Of a stretch of 64,000 nucleotides of DNA, positions 47,175 to 55,074 are shown piece by piece. Below the pieces are notes generated by a model that saw nothing but the letters and a program-made list of their open reading frames with translations, did no database searches and had not been told where the DNA came from. Both the position numbers and the translations under genes were made by a program. Source of the DNA: RPQJ01 sp963778185 (GTDB taxonomy: Bacteria > Pseudomonadota > Gammaproteobacteria > Steroidobacterales > Steroidobacteraceae); contig CAVZTF010000003.1 in NCBI GenBank assembly GCA_963778185.1, positions 744,001 through 808,000 on the forward strand, written 5' to 3'. The first letter of the stretch is position 1; every line of letters begins with the position of its first letter.

Positions 47175-48230
47175 TCACACGCGCGTCGTCCATCCGTAGG
47201 TGTCGGGAGCCTCGCCGGTCTGGATCGCGACGAGCGCCGCGCGCAGGCGCTGCGTGACGGGACCCACCTCGCCGTTGCCGACACGGTGCTCCTTGTCGGC
47301 GTGCACCAGCGTGCCGACGCCGGCCAGTACCGCAGCCGTGCCCGAGAGCGCCGCCTCGCCGGTCTTGACCCATTCGAGCATCTCGCCGACGTCGAACACG
47401 CGTTCCTCGACCTTGAAGCCCATGCCGCGCGCCATCGTCAACAGCGAGTCGCGGGTGACGCCGTGTAGGAATGTCTCGTCGAGGCTGCGCGTGAGGATGT
47501 GGCCCTCGCGGATCAGCAGGAAGTTCGCCGCGCCGGTCTCCTGCACCGAGCCGCCCGGGCAGAACAGCACCTGGTCCACCTTGTACCTGTCGCGAGCAGC
47601 CAGCGTCGGGCCCATGGCCGCGGCGTAGTTGCCGCCGGTCTTCACCATGCCGAGGTGCTCGGCGGTGCGGTGACGCTGGTCCTCGACGTAGATGCGCAGC
47701 GGCTTCGCGCCGCCCGCGAAGTAATCCCACACCGGGCTCGCGAGCACGATCAGGTTCGCCTCGTTCGAGGGTGCCGAGGCCGCGCCGATGTTCGGCATGG
47801 TCCCGTACAGCAGCGGCCGCATGTAGAGCGCGCCGGGCGGCTCCGGCACCTGCGTGCGCACGCGGTCGATCACGGTGAGCACCATCGTTGCGAGCTGCGT
47901 CGCGTCGGGCACGGGCATGACCAGCAACCGCGCGCTCTGGCGCATGCGCTCGATGTGCTTGTCCATGCGGAACACGTGGATGCTGTCGTCGGCCCAGCGG
48001 TAGGCCTTGAAGCCCTCGAAGCACTCGCTGGCGTAATGCAGCACATGCGCGGCGGGATGGATCTCGACAGGCCCGGTCGCACGAATCTCGTGCGGGCCCC
48101 ATTGGCCGTTGCGATAGGTGGCGACGGCCATCTGGTCGGCCAGCACCGTGCCGAAGGCCGGGCGTGCCTGGGGAGTCGTGGTCATGCGGGAGGCGTCCTG
48201 GAGCGCGAGGTCGGATTCGAGGGTGTGCAT
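47175..48230 (-). CDS. ilvE: Branched-chain amino acid aminotransferase
   Basis: 351 aa (or 336 from ATG 48185, MTTTPQARP, which may be the true start). Fold-type IV PLP enzyme: YASECFEGFKAYR, RMDKHIERMRQSA, the PLP-Lys in MVKTGGNYAAAMG, and QETGAANFLLI. Length and motifs match the eukaryote-like BCAT group. It lies 4 bp after the E2 gene, so it is probably co-expressed with the branched-chain 2-oxoacid dehydrogenase, feeding it with 2-oxoacids from Leu, Ile and Val. Confidence 0.92.
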   Translation of the reverse strand: MHTLESDLALQDASRMTTTPQARPAFGTVLADQMAVATYRNGQWGPHEIRATGPVEIHPAAHVLHYASECFEGFKAYRWADDSIHVFRMDKHIERMRQSARLLVMPVPDATQLATMVLTVIDRVRTQVPEPPGALYMRPLLYGTMPNIGAASAPSNEANLIVLASPVWDYFAGGAKPLRIYVEDQRHRTAEHLGMVKTGGNYAAAMGPTLAARDRYKVDQVLFCPGGSVQETGAANFLLIREGHILTRSLDETFLHGVTRDSLLTMARGMGFKVEERVFDVGEMLEWVKTGEAALSGTAAVLAGVGTLVHADKEHRVGNGEVGPVTQRLRAALVAIQTGEAPDTYGWTTRV

Positions 48231-48234
48231 CAGT

Positions 48235-49491
48235 CTAACCTGCCATGAAGATCGTCGCCGGGTGCTCCAGCCGGTCCTTGAGCGACTGGATCATGGCCGC
48301 CGCGTCGTAACCGTCCACGAAGCGGTGATCGAAGGACGAGGACAGGTTCATGATGCGGCGCACGACGATCGCGCCGTTCACCACCATCGGCCTCTCCACG
48401 GCCTTGTTCACCCCGATGATGGCCATCTCGGGCGCGTTGATGATCGGCGTCGAGACGATGCCGCCCAGCTTGCCCAGGCTCGTCACCGTGATGGTCGAGC
48501 CGGAGAGCTCTTCCTTCGTCGCCTTGCCGCTGCGGGCCGCCTCCGAGACGCGCTTGATCTCGTCCGACAGCTGCCAGAGCGTGAGCGCCTCGGCGTGGCG
48601 GATCACCGGAACCTTGAGCCCGTCCGGCGTCTGCGTCGCAATGCCCGCGTGCAGGGCGCGGTGGCGCACGACGACGTTGCGCTCCGTGTCGAACCACGCG
48701 TTGCACTGCGGATAGTCCTCGAGCACGCTGGCGAGGGCCGCGATCAGGAACGGCAGGTAGGTGAGCGGCGCCGTGCCCGGGGGCAGCCTGCCGTTCAGGT
48801 GCTGCCGCAGCGACTCGAGTTCCGTGACGTCGATTTCCTCGACGTAGGCGAAGTGCGGGATGTTGCGCTTCGCGTCGGTCAGGCGGTTCGCAATCACGCG
48901 CCGCACGCCGATGACCTTGACCTCTTCGGTGCCGGTGCGCCGCGCAAGTGCCGGGCCGCCATTGCGCCTGGCCGAACCGTTGGCCGCCGCCGCGGTCGGC
49001 GCGACGCCCGACAGTGCAGCGTCGACATCCTGGCGGGTGATGCGACCGCTCGGACCGGAGCCCGCGACCTCGGCGAGGTCGATGCCCGCCTCGCGCGCGC
49101 GCCGGCGCGACGCCGGCGACGCCATCACGCGCCTGGCTCCCTCGTCCGCCCTGGCGGGCGCTGGCTGCAAGACGGGCCGTGGCGAGGGCTCGGCGGTCGC
49201 CTGCGGCGCCGGCGCAGCCGCCTGGACCGGGCTGGGCTCGGCCTCGCCCGATTCCGTGTCGAACACCACGAGTTCGGCGCCGACCCGGATCATGTCCCCC
49301 GGACCGCCGGTCAGCGACACGACGCGGCCCGTGACCGGCGCCGGGACTTCCACGGCGGCCTTCTCCGTCATGACCTCGGCCATGACCTGGTCCTCGTTCA
49401 CCAGCTCGCCGACCTTGACGTGCCAGGCGACGATCTCGGCCTCGACCGTGCCTTCGCCGAGGTCCGGCATCTTGAACACGTAGCGGGTCAT
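48235..49491 (-). CDS. bkdB: Branched-chain 2-oxoacid dehydrogenase E2 (lipoamide acyltransferase)
   Basis: 418 aa from ATG 49491 (MTRYVFKMPDLGEGTVEAEI), overlapping the E1-beta stop (ATGA). Domains: lipoyl domain with the lipoylated Lys in MTEKAAVEVPAP (about residue 44), Pro/Ala-rich linker, E1/E3-binding domain (SPASRRRAREAGIDLAEVAGSG, about 120-150), and catalytic domain ending with SSSFDHRFVDGYDAA (His-Asp active site). It transfers branched acyl groups to CoA. One lipoyl domain only, as usual for BCKDH E2. Confidence 0.92.
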   Translation of the reverse strand: MTRYVFKMPDLGEGTVEAEIVAWHVKVGELVNEDQVMAEVMTEKAAVEVPAPVTGRVVSLTGGPGDMIRVGAELVVFDTESGEAEPSPVQAAAPAPQATAEPSPRPVLQPAPARADEGARRVMASPASRRRAREAGIDLAEVAGSGPSGRITRQDVDAALSGVAPTAAAANGSARRNGGPALARRTGTEEVKVIGVRRVIANRLTDAKRNIPHFAYVEEIDVTELESLRQHLNGRLPPGTAPLTYLPFLIAALASVLEDYPQCNAWFDTERNVVVRHRALHAGIATQTPDGLKVPVIRHAEALTLWQLSDEIKRVSEAARSGKATKEELSGSTITVTSLGKLGGIVSTPIINAPEMAIIGVNKAVERPMVVNGAIVVRRIMNLSSSFDHRFVDGYDAAAMIQSLKDRLEHPATIFMAG

Positions 49492-50504
49492 GGGTTCTCC
49501 ATCACAGACTTGAGGCCCGCGGCCACGCGCGCGGGACCCGGAAAATACTCCCACTCGAACGCATGCGGATACGGTGTGTCCCAGCCGGCGACCCGCTGGA
49601 TCGGCGCCTCCAGGTTCCAGAAGCACTCCTCCTGGATGGTCGCCGAGAGCTCAGCGCCGAAACCCGAGAAGCGCGTCGCCTCATGGGCGACCAGGCAGCG
49701 TCCGGTCCTTTTCACCGAGGTGCAGATCGTGTCCACGTCGAGCGGCACCATCGAGCGAACGTCGATGATCTCGGCGTCGAGCCCGAGGCTGCGCGCGGCG
49801 GCCTCGCACACGTAGACCATGGTGCCGTAGGTCACGATCGTCACCTGCGCGCCCTTGCGCACGACCTCGGCCTTGCCGATCGGCACCGTGTAGTACCCCT
49901 CCGGCACCTCGCCCTTCGGGTGCGTGCTCCACGGCACGGCGGGTTTGTTCGGGTCGCCGTCGAAGGGGCCGTTGTAGATGCGCTTCGGCTCGAAGAACAC
50001 CACCGGGTCGTCGTCCTCGATGGCGGAGATCAGCAGCCCCTTGGCGTCGTAGGGACTGGAGGGCATCACGACCTTGATGCCGCAGACGTGGGTGAAGATC
50101 GCCTCGGGGCTCTGCGAATGCGTCTGGCCGCCGCGGATGCCGCCGCCGCAGGGCGTGCGGATGGTCACCGGCGCCCAGAACTCGCCGGCGCTGCGGTAGC
50201 GCAGTCGAGCGAGCTCGCTGAAGATCTGGTCGCAGCCCGGGTAGATGTAGTCCGCGAACTGCACCTCGGCCACCGGCCTCAGGCCATTCACACCCATGCC
50301 GATCGCTGCACCGATGATCGCGCCCTCGGCGATCGGCGTGTCGAGCACGCGGTGCTCGCCGTACTTGCGCTGCAAGCCGTCGGTGACGCGGAACACGCCG
50401 CCGAAGAAGCCCACGTCCTCGCCCAGGATCACCACGTTCGGGTCGCGCCCCAGCATGATGTCCATGGCGGAGTTGAGCGCCTGAATCATGTTCATCTGCG
50501 GCAT
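49488..50504 (-). CDS. bkdA2: Branched-chain 2-oxoacid dehydrogenase E1 beta subunit
   Basis: 338 aa. Transketolase-like pyrimidine domain: NMIQALNSAMDIMLGRDPNV, VILGEDVGFFGGVFRVTDGL (catalytic Glu), RVLDTPIAEGAIIGAAIGM, and VQFADYIYPGCDQIFSELA typical of the BCKDH rather than pyruvate E1-beta. It forms the thiamine diphosphate heterotetramer with the alpha subunit encoded 3 bp upstream. Confidence 0.94.
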   Translation of the reverse strand: MPQMNMIQALNSAMDIMLGRDPNVVILGEDVGFFGGVFRVTDGLQRKYGEHRVLDTPIAEGAIIGAAIGMGVNGLRPVAEVQFADYIYPGCDQIFSELARLRYRSAGEFWAPVTIRTPCGGGIRGGQTHSQSPEAIFTHVCGIKVVMPSSPYDAKGLLISAIEDDDPVVFFEPKRIYNGPFDGDPNKPAVPWSTHPKGEVPEGYYTVPIGKAEVVRKGAQVTIVTYGTMVYVCEAAARSLGLDAEIIDVRSMVPLDVDTICTSVKRTGRCLVAHEATRFSGFGAELSATIQEECFWNLEAPIQRVAGWDTPYPHAFEWEYFPGPARVAAGLKSVMENP

Positions 50505-50507
50505 GGC

Positions 50508-51746
50508 TCAGCCTCCCTGCTCGGCGCGCAACTGCTCGCGCTGCCGGCGCAGGTGCGCGGGCATTTCCTTGAAGACGTCCTCGAACATCAGGTCGCGATT
50601 GAGCCGCGGGCCCTCGTTCAATGCCCCGTACTGCACCGCCTCCTTCCAGCTCTCGGTGACCAGGGTCTCGAGTTCCTTGGCGAGCGCGGCGTGGCGCTCC
50701 CCGGACCATTCCCCGAGCTCGATCAGGTGCCCCTTCAGGCGCTCCACCGGGTCGCCGAGCGGCCACTTCTCGTAGTCGTCCTTGGGTCGGTAACGCGACG
50801 GGTCGTCGCTGGTCGAGTGCGCGCCGCCACGATAGGTCACGTGCTCGATCAGCGTGGGCCCCGCGCCGGTGCGCGCCCGCTCGGCGGCCCACTGCGACAC
50901 CGCATAGACCGCGAGGAAGTCGTTGCCGTCCACGCGCACGCCCGCCATGCCGTAGCCCGGGCCGCGCGCGGCGAACGTCCGCTGCTCCCCGCCGGCGAAG
51001 CCCTGGAACGTCGAGATCGCCCACTGGTTGTTGACGACGTTGAGGATGACCGGCGCCTGGTAGACGGAGGCGAACAGCATCGCGTGGTGGAAATCGGCCT
51101 CGGCGCTCGAGCCCTCGCCGATCCAGCTCACCGCGATGTCGTCCTCGCCTTTGATCGCCGAGGCCATCGCCCAGCCGACCGCCTGCGGGAACTGCGTGGT
51201 GAGGTTGCCTGAGATCGAGAAGATGCGGCCCGCCACCCAGTGGTACATCACCGGCAGCTGCCGGCCCTTGCACATGTCGCGCGTGTTCGACAGCAGCTGG
51301 CACATGAGGTCCACCAGCGGCTTGCCGCGCACCATGTAGAGGCCCTGGTTGCGATAGGACGGGAACAGCATGTCGCCCGGCCTGAGCGCCATGCACTGCG
51401 CGACGGACACGGCCTCCTCGCCCAGCGAGCGCATGTAGAACGAGATCTTGCCAGCGCGCTGGGCGCGCTGCATGCGGTCGTCGTAGGCTCGCGTAAGCAT
51501 CATGTGGCGCAGGCCGATCTGCAGGTCAGCCGGGTCGAGGTGCGGATGCCAGGGCCCCACGGCCCGGTGCTGGTCGTCGAGCACCCGCACCAGGTCGACG
51601 GCGAGGTTGCCGATGTCCCGTACGCGCGCATTGACGTCTGGCCGCGCGACGGCGCCGGCGGGCGAGGTCTCGAGATAACTGAAATCCGGCTCCTCACCCG
51701 GCCGGGAGTGCGGTCGTGGGATGTGCAGGCGTGATCGTCGGGGCAT
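50508..51746 (-). CDS. bkdA1: Branched-chain 2-oxoacid dehydrogenase E1 alpha subunit
   Basis: 412 aa. The ThDP motif is GEGSSAEADFHHAMLFASVY...NNQWAI in the middle (GDG replaced by GEG), and HSTSDDPSRYRP is the phosphorylation-loop-like sequence. It has an N-terminal extension of about 60 residues before MMLTRAYDDRM, as in Pseudomonas putida BkdA1. It decarboxylates 2-oxoisovalerate, 2-oxoisocaproate and 2-oxo-3-methylvalerate. First gene of the bkd operon; divergent from an Lrp-like regulator. Confidence 0.94.
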   Translation of the reverse strand: MPRRSRLHIPRPHSRPGEEPDFSYLETSPAGAVARPDVNARVRDIGNLAVDLVRVLDDQHRAVGPWHPHLDPADLQIGLRHMMLTRAYDDRMQRAQRAGKISFYMRSLGEEAVSVAQCMALRPGDMLFPSYRNQGLYMVRGKPLVDLMCQLLSNTRDMCKGRQLPVMYHWVAGRIFSISGNLTTQFPQAVGWAMASAIKGEDDIAVSWIGEGSSAEADFHHAMLFASVYQAPVILNVVNNQWAISTFQGFAGGEQRTFAARGPGYGMAGVRVDGNDFLAVYAVSQWAAERARTGAGPTLIEHVTYRGGAHSTSDDPSRYRPKDDYEKWPLGDPVERLKGHLIELGEWSGERHAALAKELETLVTESWKEAVQYGALNEGPRLNRDLMFEDVFKEMPAHLRRQREQLRAEQGG

Positions 51747-51858
51747 GGCACCCTCGGGCGTCTGGTATTGGTCTGGGTCGGCGCGGTAGATTACTCAGCG
51801 CGGGGAAATAAAGTCAGCTGTATTGCGCTGCGCTGCAAAAACAAGGAATGAGGATTTC

Positions 51859-52353
51859 ATGCAAGCGCCGATCGTGAAAGAGAACGACCGTCCATCGCTG
51901 GATGGCGTGGACTATCGCATCCTCGACCTTGTGCAGCGCGAGGGCGCCCTGCCGGTCGCGGAGGTGGCCGCCCGCACCGGCCTGTCCACGACCACCTGCT
52001 GGCGGCGCCTGCAGCACCTCGAGCAGACCGGCGTCATCCGCGGCCGAGTGGCGGTGCTCGATCGAGCTGCGCTCGGGCTCGACGTCACGATCTTCGCCCA
52101 CGTCAAGCTCTCGACGCAGGGACGCGACGCGATCAGCGCCTTCGCGGAGGCGATCCGCGAGCGGCCCGAGGTGCTCGACTGCTACACGACCATGGGCGAG
52201 TGGGATTTCATGCTGCGCATCGTCACGAAGGACATCAAGGCCTACGAGGCTTTCTACCTCGACCACCTCTCGAAGCTGCCGTACGTCCAGTCCATCAACT
52301 CGTCGGTCACGGTCACGGTCATCAAGGAGACGACCGTGCTGCCGCTGACCTGA
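51859..52353 (+). CDS. Lrp/AsnC-family transcriptional regulator (BkdR-like)
   Basis: 164 aa from ATG 51859, with AGGA upstream. N-terminal winged helix (LDGVDYRILDLVQREGAL, TGLSTTTCWRRLQHLEQTG, residues about 12-55), then the RAM ligand-binding domain (VLDCYTTMGEWDFMLRI). In Pseudomonas putida the Lrp-like BkdR activates the bkd operon in response to branched-chain amino acids; the divergent position here, 112 bp from bkdA1, suggests the same relation. Confidence 0.88.
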   Translation: MQAPIVKENDRPSLDGVDYRILDLVQREGALPVAEVAARTGLSTTTCWRRLQHLEQTGVIRGRVAVLDRAALGLDVTIFAHVKLSTQGRDAISAFAEAIRERPEVLDCYTTMGEWDFMLRIVTKDIKAYEAFYLDHLSKLPYVQSINSSVTVTVIKETTVLPLT

Positions 52354-52366
52354 GGCGGGTGGCCCC

Positions 52367-52939
52367 TTGACGCTCGTCCAGCAACTGCTGTGGCTCGCGC
52401 TGCCGGTCATCGCGGCGGGCCTCGTGCACCTCGCGGTCCTGAGGCTCGACCTGCTGCCCACGCTGCGCCGGCTGCCGATCGACGGCGGTGCCACGTTCCG
52501 CGGCAAACGCCTGTTCGGCGACAACAAGACCTGGCGCGGCGCGGTCGTCACCATCACGACCATGGCCGTGGCTGCCTGGGCGGTGGCGGAGCTGCACGAG
52601 TGCTGCTGGCGACTGCCGACGCTGGTCCCGTTCGCCGAGACGCACCCGGCCCTGTGGGGCCTGCTGCTCGGGACCGGGTACATCGTCGGCGAACTGCCCA
52701 ACAGCTTCCTGAAGCGCCAGCTCGGCATCGGACCCGGCGAGAGCGGGCAGGGATTCGCCGGGCGCCTGTTCTGGGTGGTCGACCAGGTCGACAGCCTCGT
52801 CGGCATGCTCGTCTTCGCGCTGCCGGTCTGGCAGCCGCCTCCCGGCGTCGTGGCGCTGGTCTTCGGCATCATGCTGGTTGCGCATCCCGTCAGCGCGTGG
52901 ATCATGATGCTCTTTGGCCTCAAGGACCGTGTCGGATGA
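52367..52939 (+). CDS. CarS-like (CDP-archaeol synthase family) membrane protein
   Basis: 190 aa from TTG 52367, 13 bp after the regulator. Five predicted TMs; motifs FRGKRLFGDNKTWRG (about residues 44-58) and QGFAGRLFWVVDQVDSL (about 125-142) match the CarS/CTP-transferase family that makes CDP-activated lipid alcohols. In archaea CarS uses digeranylgeranylglyceryl phosphate; the bacterial substrate is unknown and may be an unusual phosphatidate-like lipid. It overlaps the aldo/keto reductase gene (ATGA). Confidence 0.82.
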   Translation: MTLVQQLLWLALPVIAAGLVHLAVLRLDLLPTLRRLPIDGGATFRGKRLFGDNKTWRGAVVTITTMAVAAWAVAELHECCWRLPTLVPFAETHPALWGLLLGTGYIVGELPNSFLKRQLGIGPGESGQGFAGRLFWVVDQVDSLVGMLVFALPVWQPPPGVVALVFGIMLVAHPVSAWIMMLFGLKDRVG

Positions 52940-53859
52940 AGCGCCGTGAAGCCTGCCTGCTGCTGGGTGGAGCCGCCGTCGTCGCAGCCTCGGGTGCGAG
53001 CGTGCTCGCGTCGGCCGCGGAGCAGGCCGTGATGGCTACCCGCAAGGTCCCCTCGTCGGGCGAGTCCCTGCCCGTGCTGGGCATGGGCTCGTCCAACACC
53101 TTCGACGTGGGCGAGGACGCGGCGGACCGCGCTCCGCTGCGCGAAGTGCTGCGGGCATTTGCCGCGGGCGGCGGCCGCGTCGTCGACACCTCGCCGATGT
53201 ACGGTCGCGCCGAGTCCGTGCTCGGCGACCTGATCACGGAACTGGGTCTGCGCCCGGCGCTCTGGCTCGCCACCAAGGTTTGGACGCGCGGGCGCGAAGC
53301 GGGCGTTCAGCAGATCGCCGAGTCGATGCGCCGGTTGCGCACGGAACGCCTCGACCTGCTGCAGATTCACAACCTCCTCGACTGGCGCAGCCACGTGCCG
53401 ACGCTCCGGGAGCTGCAGGCCACCGGCAAGCTGCGCCAGGCCGGCATCACTCACTACCGCGCGGACGCCCACGCCGATCTCGAGCAGGTGCTGCGTGAGG
53501 AGCGCTTCGACTGGGTGCAGGTCAATTACTCGCTTGCCGAGCGCGAGGCGGAGGCGCGGCTGCTGCCGTATTGCCGGGAGCACGGCATCGCGGTGATGGT
53601 GAACCGGCCGTTCGCCGACGGCGCGATGTTCGAGCACGCCAGGGGAAAACCGCTGCCGTCCTGGGCCGGCGAGGTGGGCTGTGCGTCCTGGGGGCAGTTC
53701 TTCCTGCGGTACGTGCTGTCGAACCCGGCCGTGACCTGCGCGATCCCCGCGACGTCCAAGGCCCGCCACATGCAGGACAATCTCGGCGGCGGCAGCGCTC
53801 CGTTGCCGGACGCAACGCAGCGTGAACGGATGGCAAAGTATTGGGAGGCTGAGAACTGA
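52936..53859 (+). CDS. Exported aldo/keto reductase
   Basis: 307 aa from ATG 52936. The N-terminal MKRREACLLLGGAAVVAAS with an RR pair looks like a Tat signal, which would allow export of a folded NADPH-bound enzyme. AKR active-site residues: Asp and Tyr in VDTSPMYGRAE, Lys in LATKVWTRG, His in LQIHNLLDW. Overlaps the carS-like gene by 4 bp, suggesting a shared lipid or aldehyde pathway, but the substrate is not evident. Confidence 0.85.
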   Translation: MKRREACLLLGGAAVVAASGASVLASAAEQAVMATRKVPSSGESLPVLGMGSSNTFDVGEDAADRAPLREVLRAFAAGGGRVVDTSPMYGRAESVLGDLITELGLRPALWLATKVWTRGREAGVQQIAESMRRLRTERLDLLQIHNLLDWRSHVPTLRELQATGKLRQAGITHYRADAHADLEQVLREERFDWVQVNYSLAEREAEARLLPYCREHGIAVMVNRPFADGAMFEHARGKPLPSWAGEVGCASWGQFFLRYVLSNPAVTCAIPATSKARHMQDNLGGGSAPLPDATQRERMAKYWEAEN

Positions 53860-53860
53860 A

Positions 53861-53975
53861 GGCTGAAGGTAAGAGGCTGTGGGCTGTAGGTTCTGAGGCG
53901 GAGTGCCGCACCCGCGGCTCGGACCCACAGCCCTCAGCCCTCAGCCTTCTGCCCACAGCCCTCAGCCCACAGCCT
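53861..53975. repeat. Heptameric CAGCCCT repeat with inverted partner
   Basis: In the 147-bp gap, 53927-53975 contains CAGCC spaced mostly by 7 nt (CAGCCCT units), and 53861-53892 contains the complementary GGCTG units (AGGCTGT GGGCTGT). The two halves can pair as a long imperfect hairpin. No coding potential is seen. Confidence 0.65.
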
Positions 53976-54006
53976 TCCTCCGTCCGCCCGTTCCGCGAGG
54001 CCACGC

Positions 54007-54192
54007 ATGCAGATCGTCCTGTTCACCCTGCTCGCCATCGCGCTGTACCTGGTCGCGGACCGTGCCCTGGACGCGCTCGAGCGGCGCGCCGGCCGCCGCT
54101 TCGACAATCGCAGCCTGATCTTCTTCGCGATCCTGCTCGTGCTCGCCGTGATCAGCTTCGCGGTCGTGCAGCGCTTCTTGCCCGGCGCCTGA
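54007..54192 (+). CDS. Small two-TM membrane protein, unknown function
   Basis: 61 aa: two hydrophobic segments (MQIVLFTLLAIALYLVAD, and LIFFAILLVLAVISFAVV) joined by a basic loop ERRAGRRFDNR. Not recognised. It lies between the CAGCCCT repeat and the FNR-controlled oxidoreductase operon and ends 22 bp before the FNR box, so it is likely outside that operon. Confidence 0.6.
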   Translation: MQIVLFTLLAIALYLVADRALDALERRAGRRFDNRSLIFFAILLVLAVISFAVVQRFLPGA

Positions 54193-54214
54193 GCCAGGCC
54201 TTTTTGCAGTGCAC

Positions 54215-54228
54215 TTGATCTAGATCAA
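54215..54228 (+). promoter_or_regulatory. FNR/Anr/Dnr box of the oxidoreductase operon
   Basis: TTGATCTAGATCAA is a perfect match to the FNR consensus TTGATNNNNATCAA. A -10-like TATTAA at 54251-54256 places the start near 54263, so the box centre (54221.5) is at about -41.5, the class II activator position. It implies oxygen- or NO-responsive activation of the genes from 54338 on. Confidence 0.85.
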
Positions 54229-54250
54229 GGTGGCCCGGCCGTCCGAACCG

Positions 54251-54256
54251 TATTAA
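54251..54256 (+). promoter_or_regulatory. -10 element of the FNR-dependent promoter
   Basis: TATTAA, 4/6 to 5/6 match to the sigma70 -10, correctly spaced from the FNR box and without a recognisable -35, as expected for class II FNR promoters. Confidence 0.6.
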
Positions 54257-54337
54257 CCTCGAGCAGGACTGGTGCTGGCGGAGCCGCGGGGCGCCGCTCG
54301 CGGTACAAGAAATCGCACCACGACCAGGGGGTCACAG

Positions 54338-54514
54338 ATGGCCGAATCCGACCAGGAGCGTCCGGGCGGCGAGCCCGAGCGCGAGCGCATTCCGTTCTTC
54401 CAGCGGTTGATGGACAACCATTTCCTGCTGCTGTTCCTCGGCGTGACGATGCCGACGGTGCTCTACCTCATCTGGGGAATCATGGAAATCATCCAGATCC
54501 CCCTCGCACCCTGA
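54338..54514 (+). CDS. Small single-TM subunit of the heme-copper oxidoreductase
   Basis: 58 aa from ATG 54338. A charged N-terminus rich in Glu/Arg is followed by RLMDNHFLLLFLGVTMPT and one TM (about residues 28-50). It resembles the IIa-type small subunits encoded before subunit II of ba3-like oxidases. It starts 10 bp before subunit II and is the first gene after the FNR promoter. An upstream frame to 54272 would overlap the promoter region. Confidence 0.65.
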   Translation: MAESDQERPGGEPERERIPFFQRLMDNHFLLLFLGVTMPTVLYLIWGIMEIIQIPLAP

Positions 54515-54524
54515 GGAAACTGTC

Positions 54525-55064
54525 ATGGCCATTACGCCCCCGAGTGAACGGATCTGGTGGAAGGAACCGGTCCACAAGGTCGAGATCATCTGGATCATCG
54601 TCGCCTTCCTGTGGGGACTGGTGATGTTCTTCACGATGATCTGGTGGCACGGTTTCGGCCAGCAGAACATGTCGAACGAGGCCTATCGGGTACAGCCCTT
54701 CCAGTTCGCCGAGAAGGTCGACGCGATGATCGCGGCACACACCGTGCGGCAGGAAGGCGCCTTCCCGGTCGTCAAGCCGCCGCCCGGCAGCGACGTCTAC
54801 CTGATGGGCCGCGTCTACATGTGGTGGCCCATGCTCGAGCTCGAGAAAGGCCAGACCTACCGGCTGCACCTCTCGTCCATCGACCTGCAGCACGGGTTCT
54901 CGCTGCAGCCGCTCAACATCAACATCCAGGTGCATCCTGGCTACGAGAGCGTGATGACGATCACGCCGACCTCGAGCGGTGAGTTCGGCATCGTCTGCAA
55001 CGAGTACTGCGGCCTCGGGCATCACACGATGACCGGCCGCATCTACGTGGTCGAGCGGACCTGA
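54525..55064 (+). CDS. Heme-copper oxidoreductase subunit II with CuA centre
   Basis: 179 aa: one N-terminal TM (IIWIIVAFLWGLVMFFTMIW) and a periplasmic cupredoxin domain. The CuA ligands are complete: His123 (LQHGFSL), then C158-x3-C162-x3-H166-x2-M169 in CNEYCGLGHHTM. It therefore accepts electrons from a periplasmic cytochrome c, cupredoxin or HiPIP. The single TM and short length are like subunit II of B-type and alternative NOR families rather than mitochondrial-type enzymes. Confidence 0.88.
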   Translation: MAITPPSERIWWKEPVHKVEIIWIIVAFLWGLVMFFTMIWWHGFGQQNMSNEAYRVQPFQFAEKVDAMIAAHTVRQEGAFPVVKPPPGSDVYLMGRVYMWWPMLELEKGQTYRLHLSSIDLQHGFSLQPLNINIQVHPGYESVMTITPTSSGEFGIVCNEYCGLGHHTMTGRIYVVERT

Positions 55065-55074
55065 GGGGCGACAC

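Noticed and set aside
53861..53975. CRISPR array
   Set aside because: The repeat unit is a 7-nt motif without spacers or cas genes; no CRISPR-type direct repeats occur anywhere in the window.
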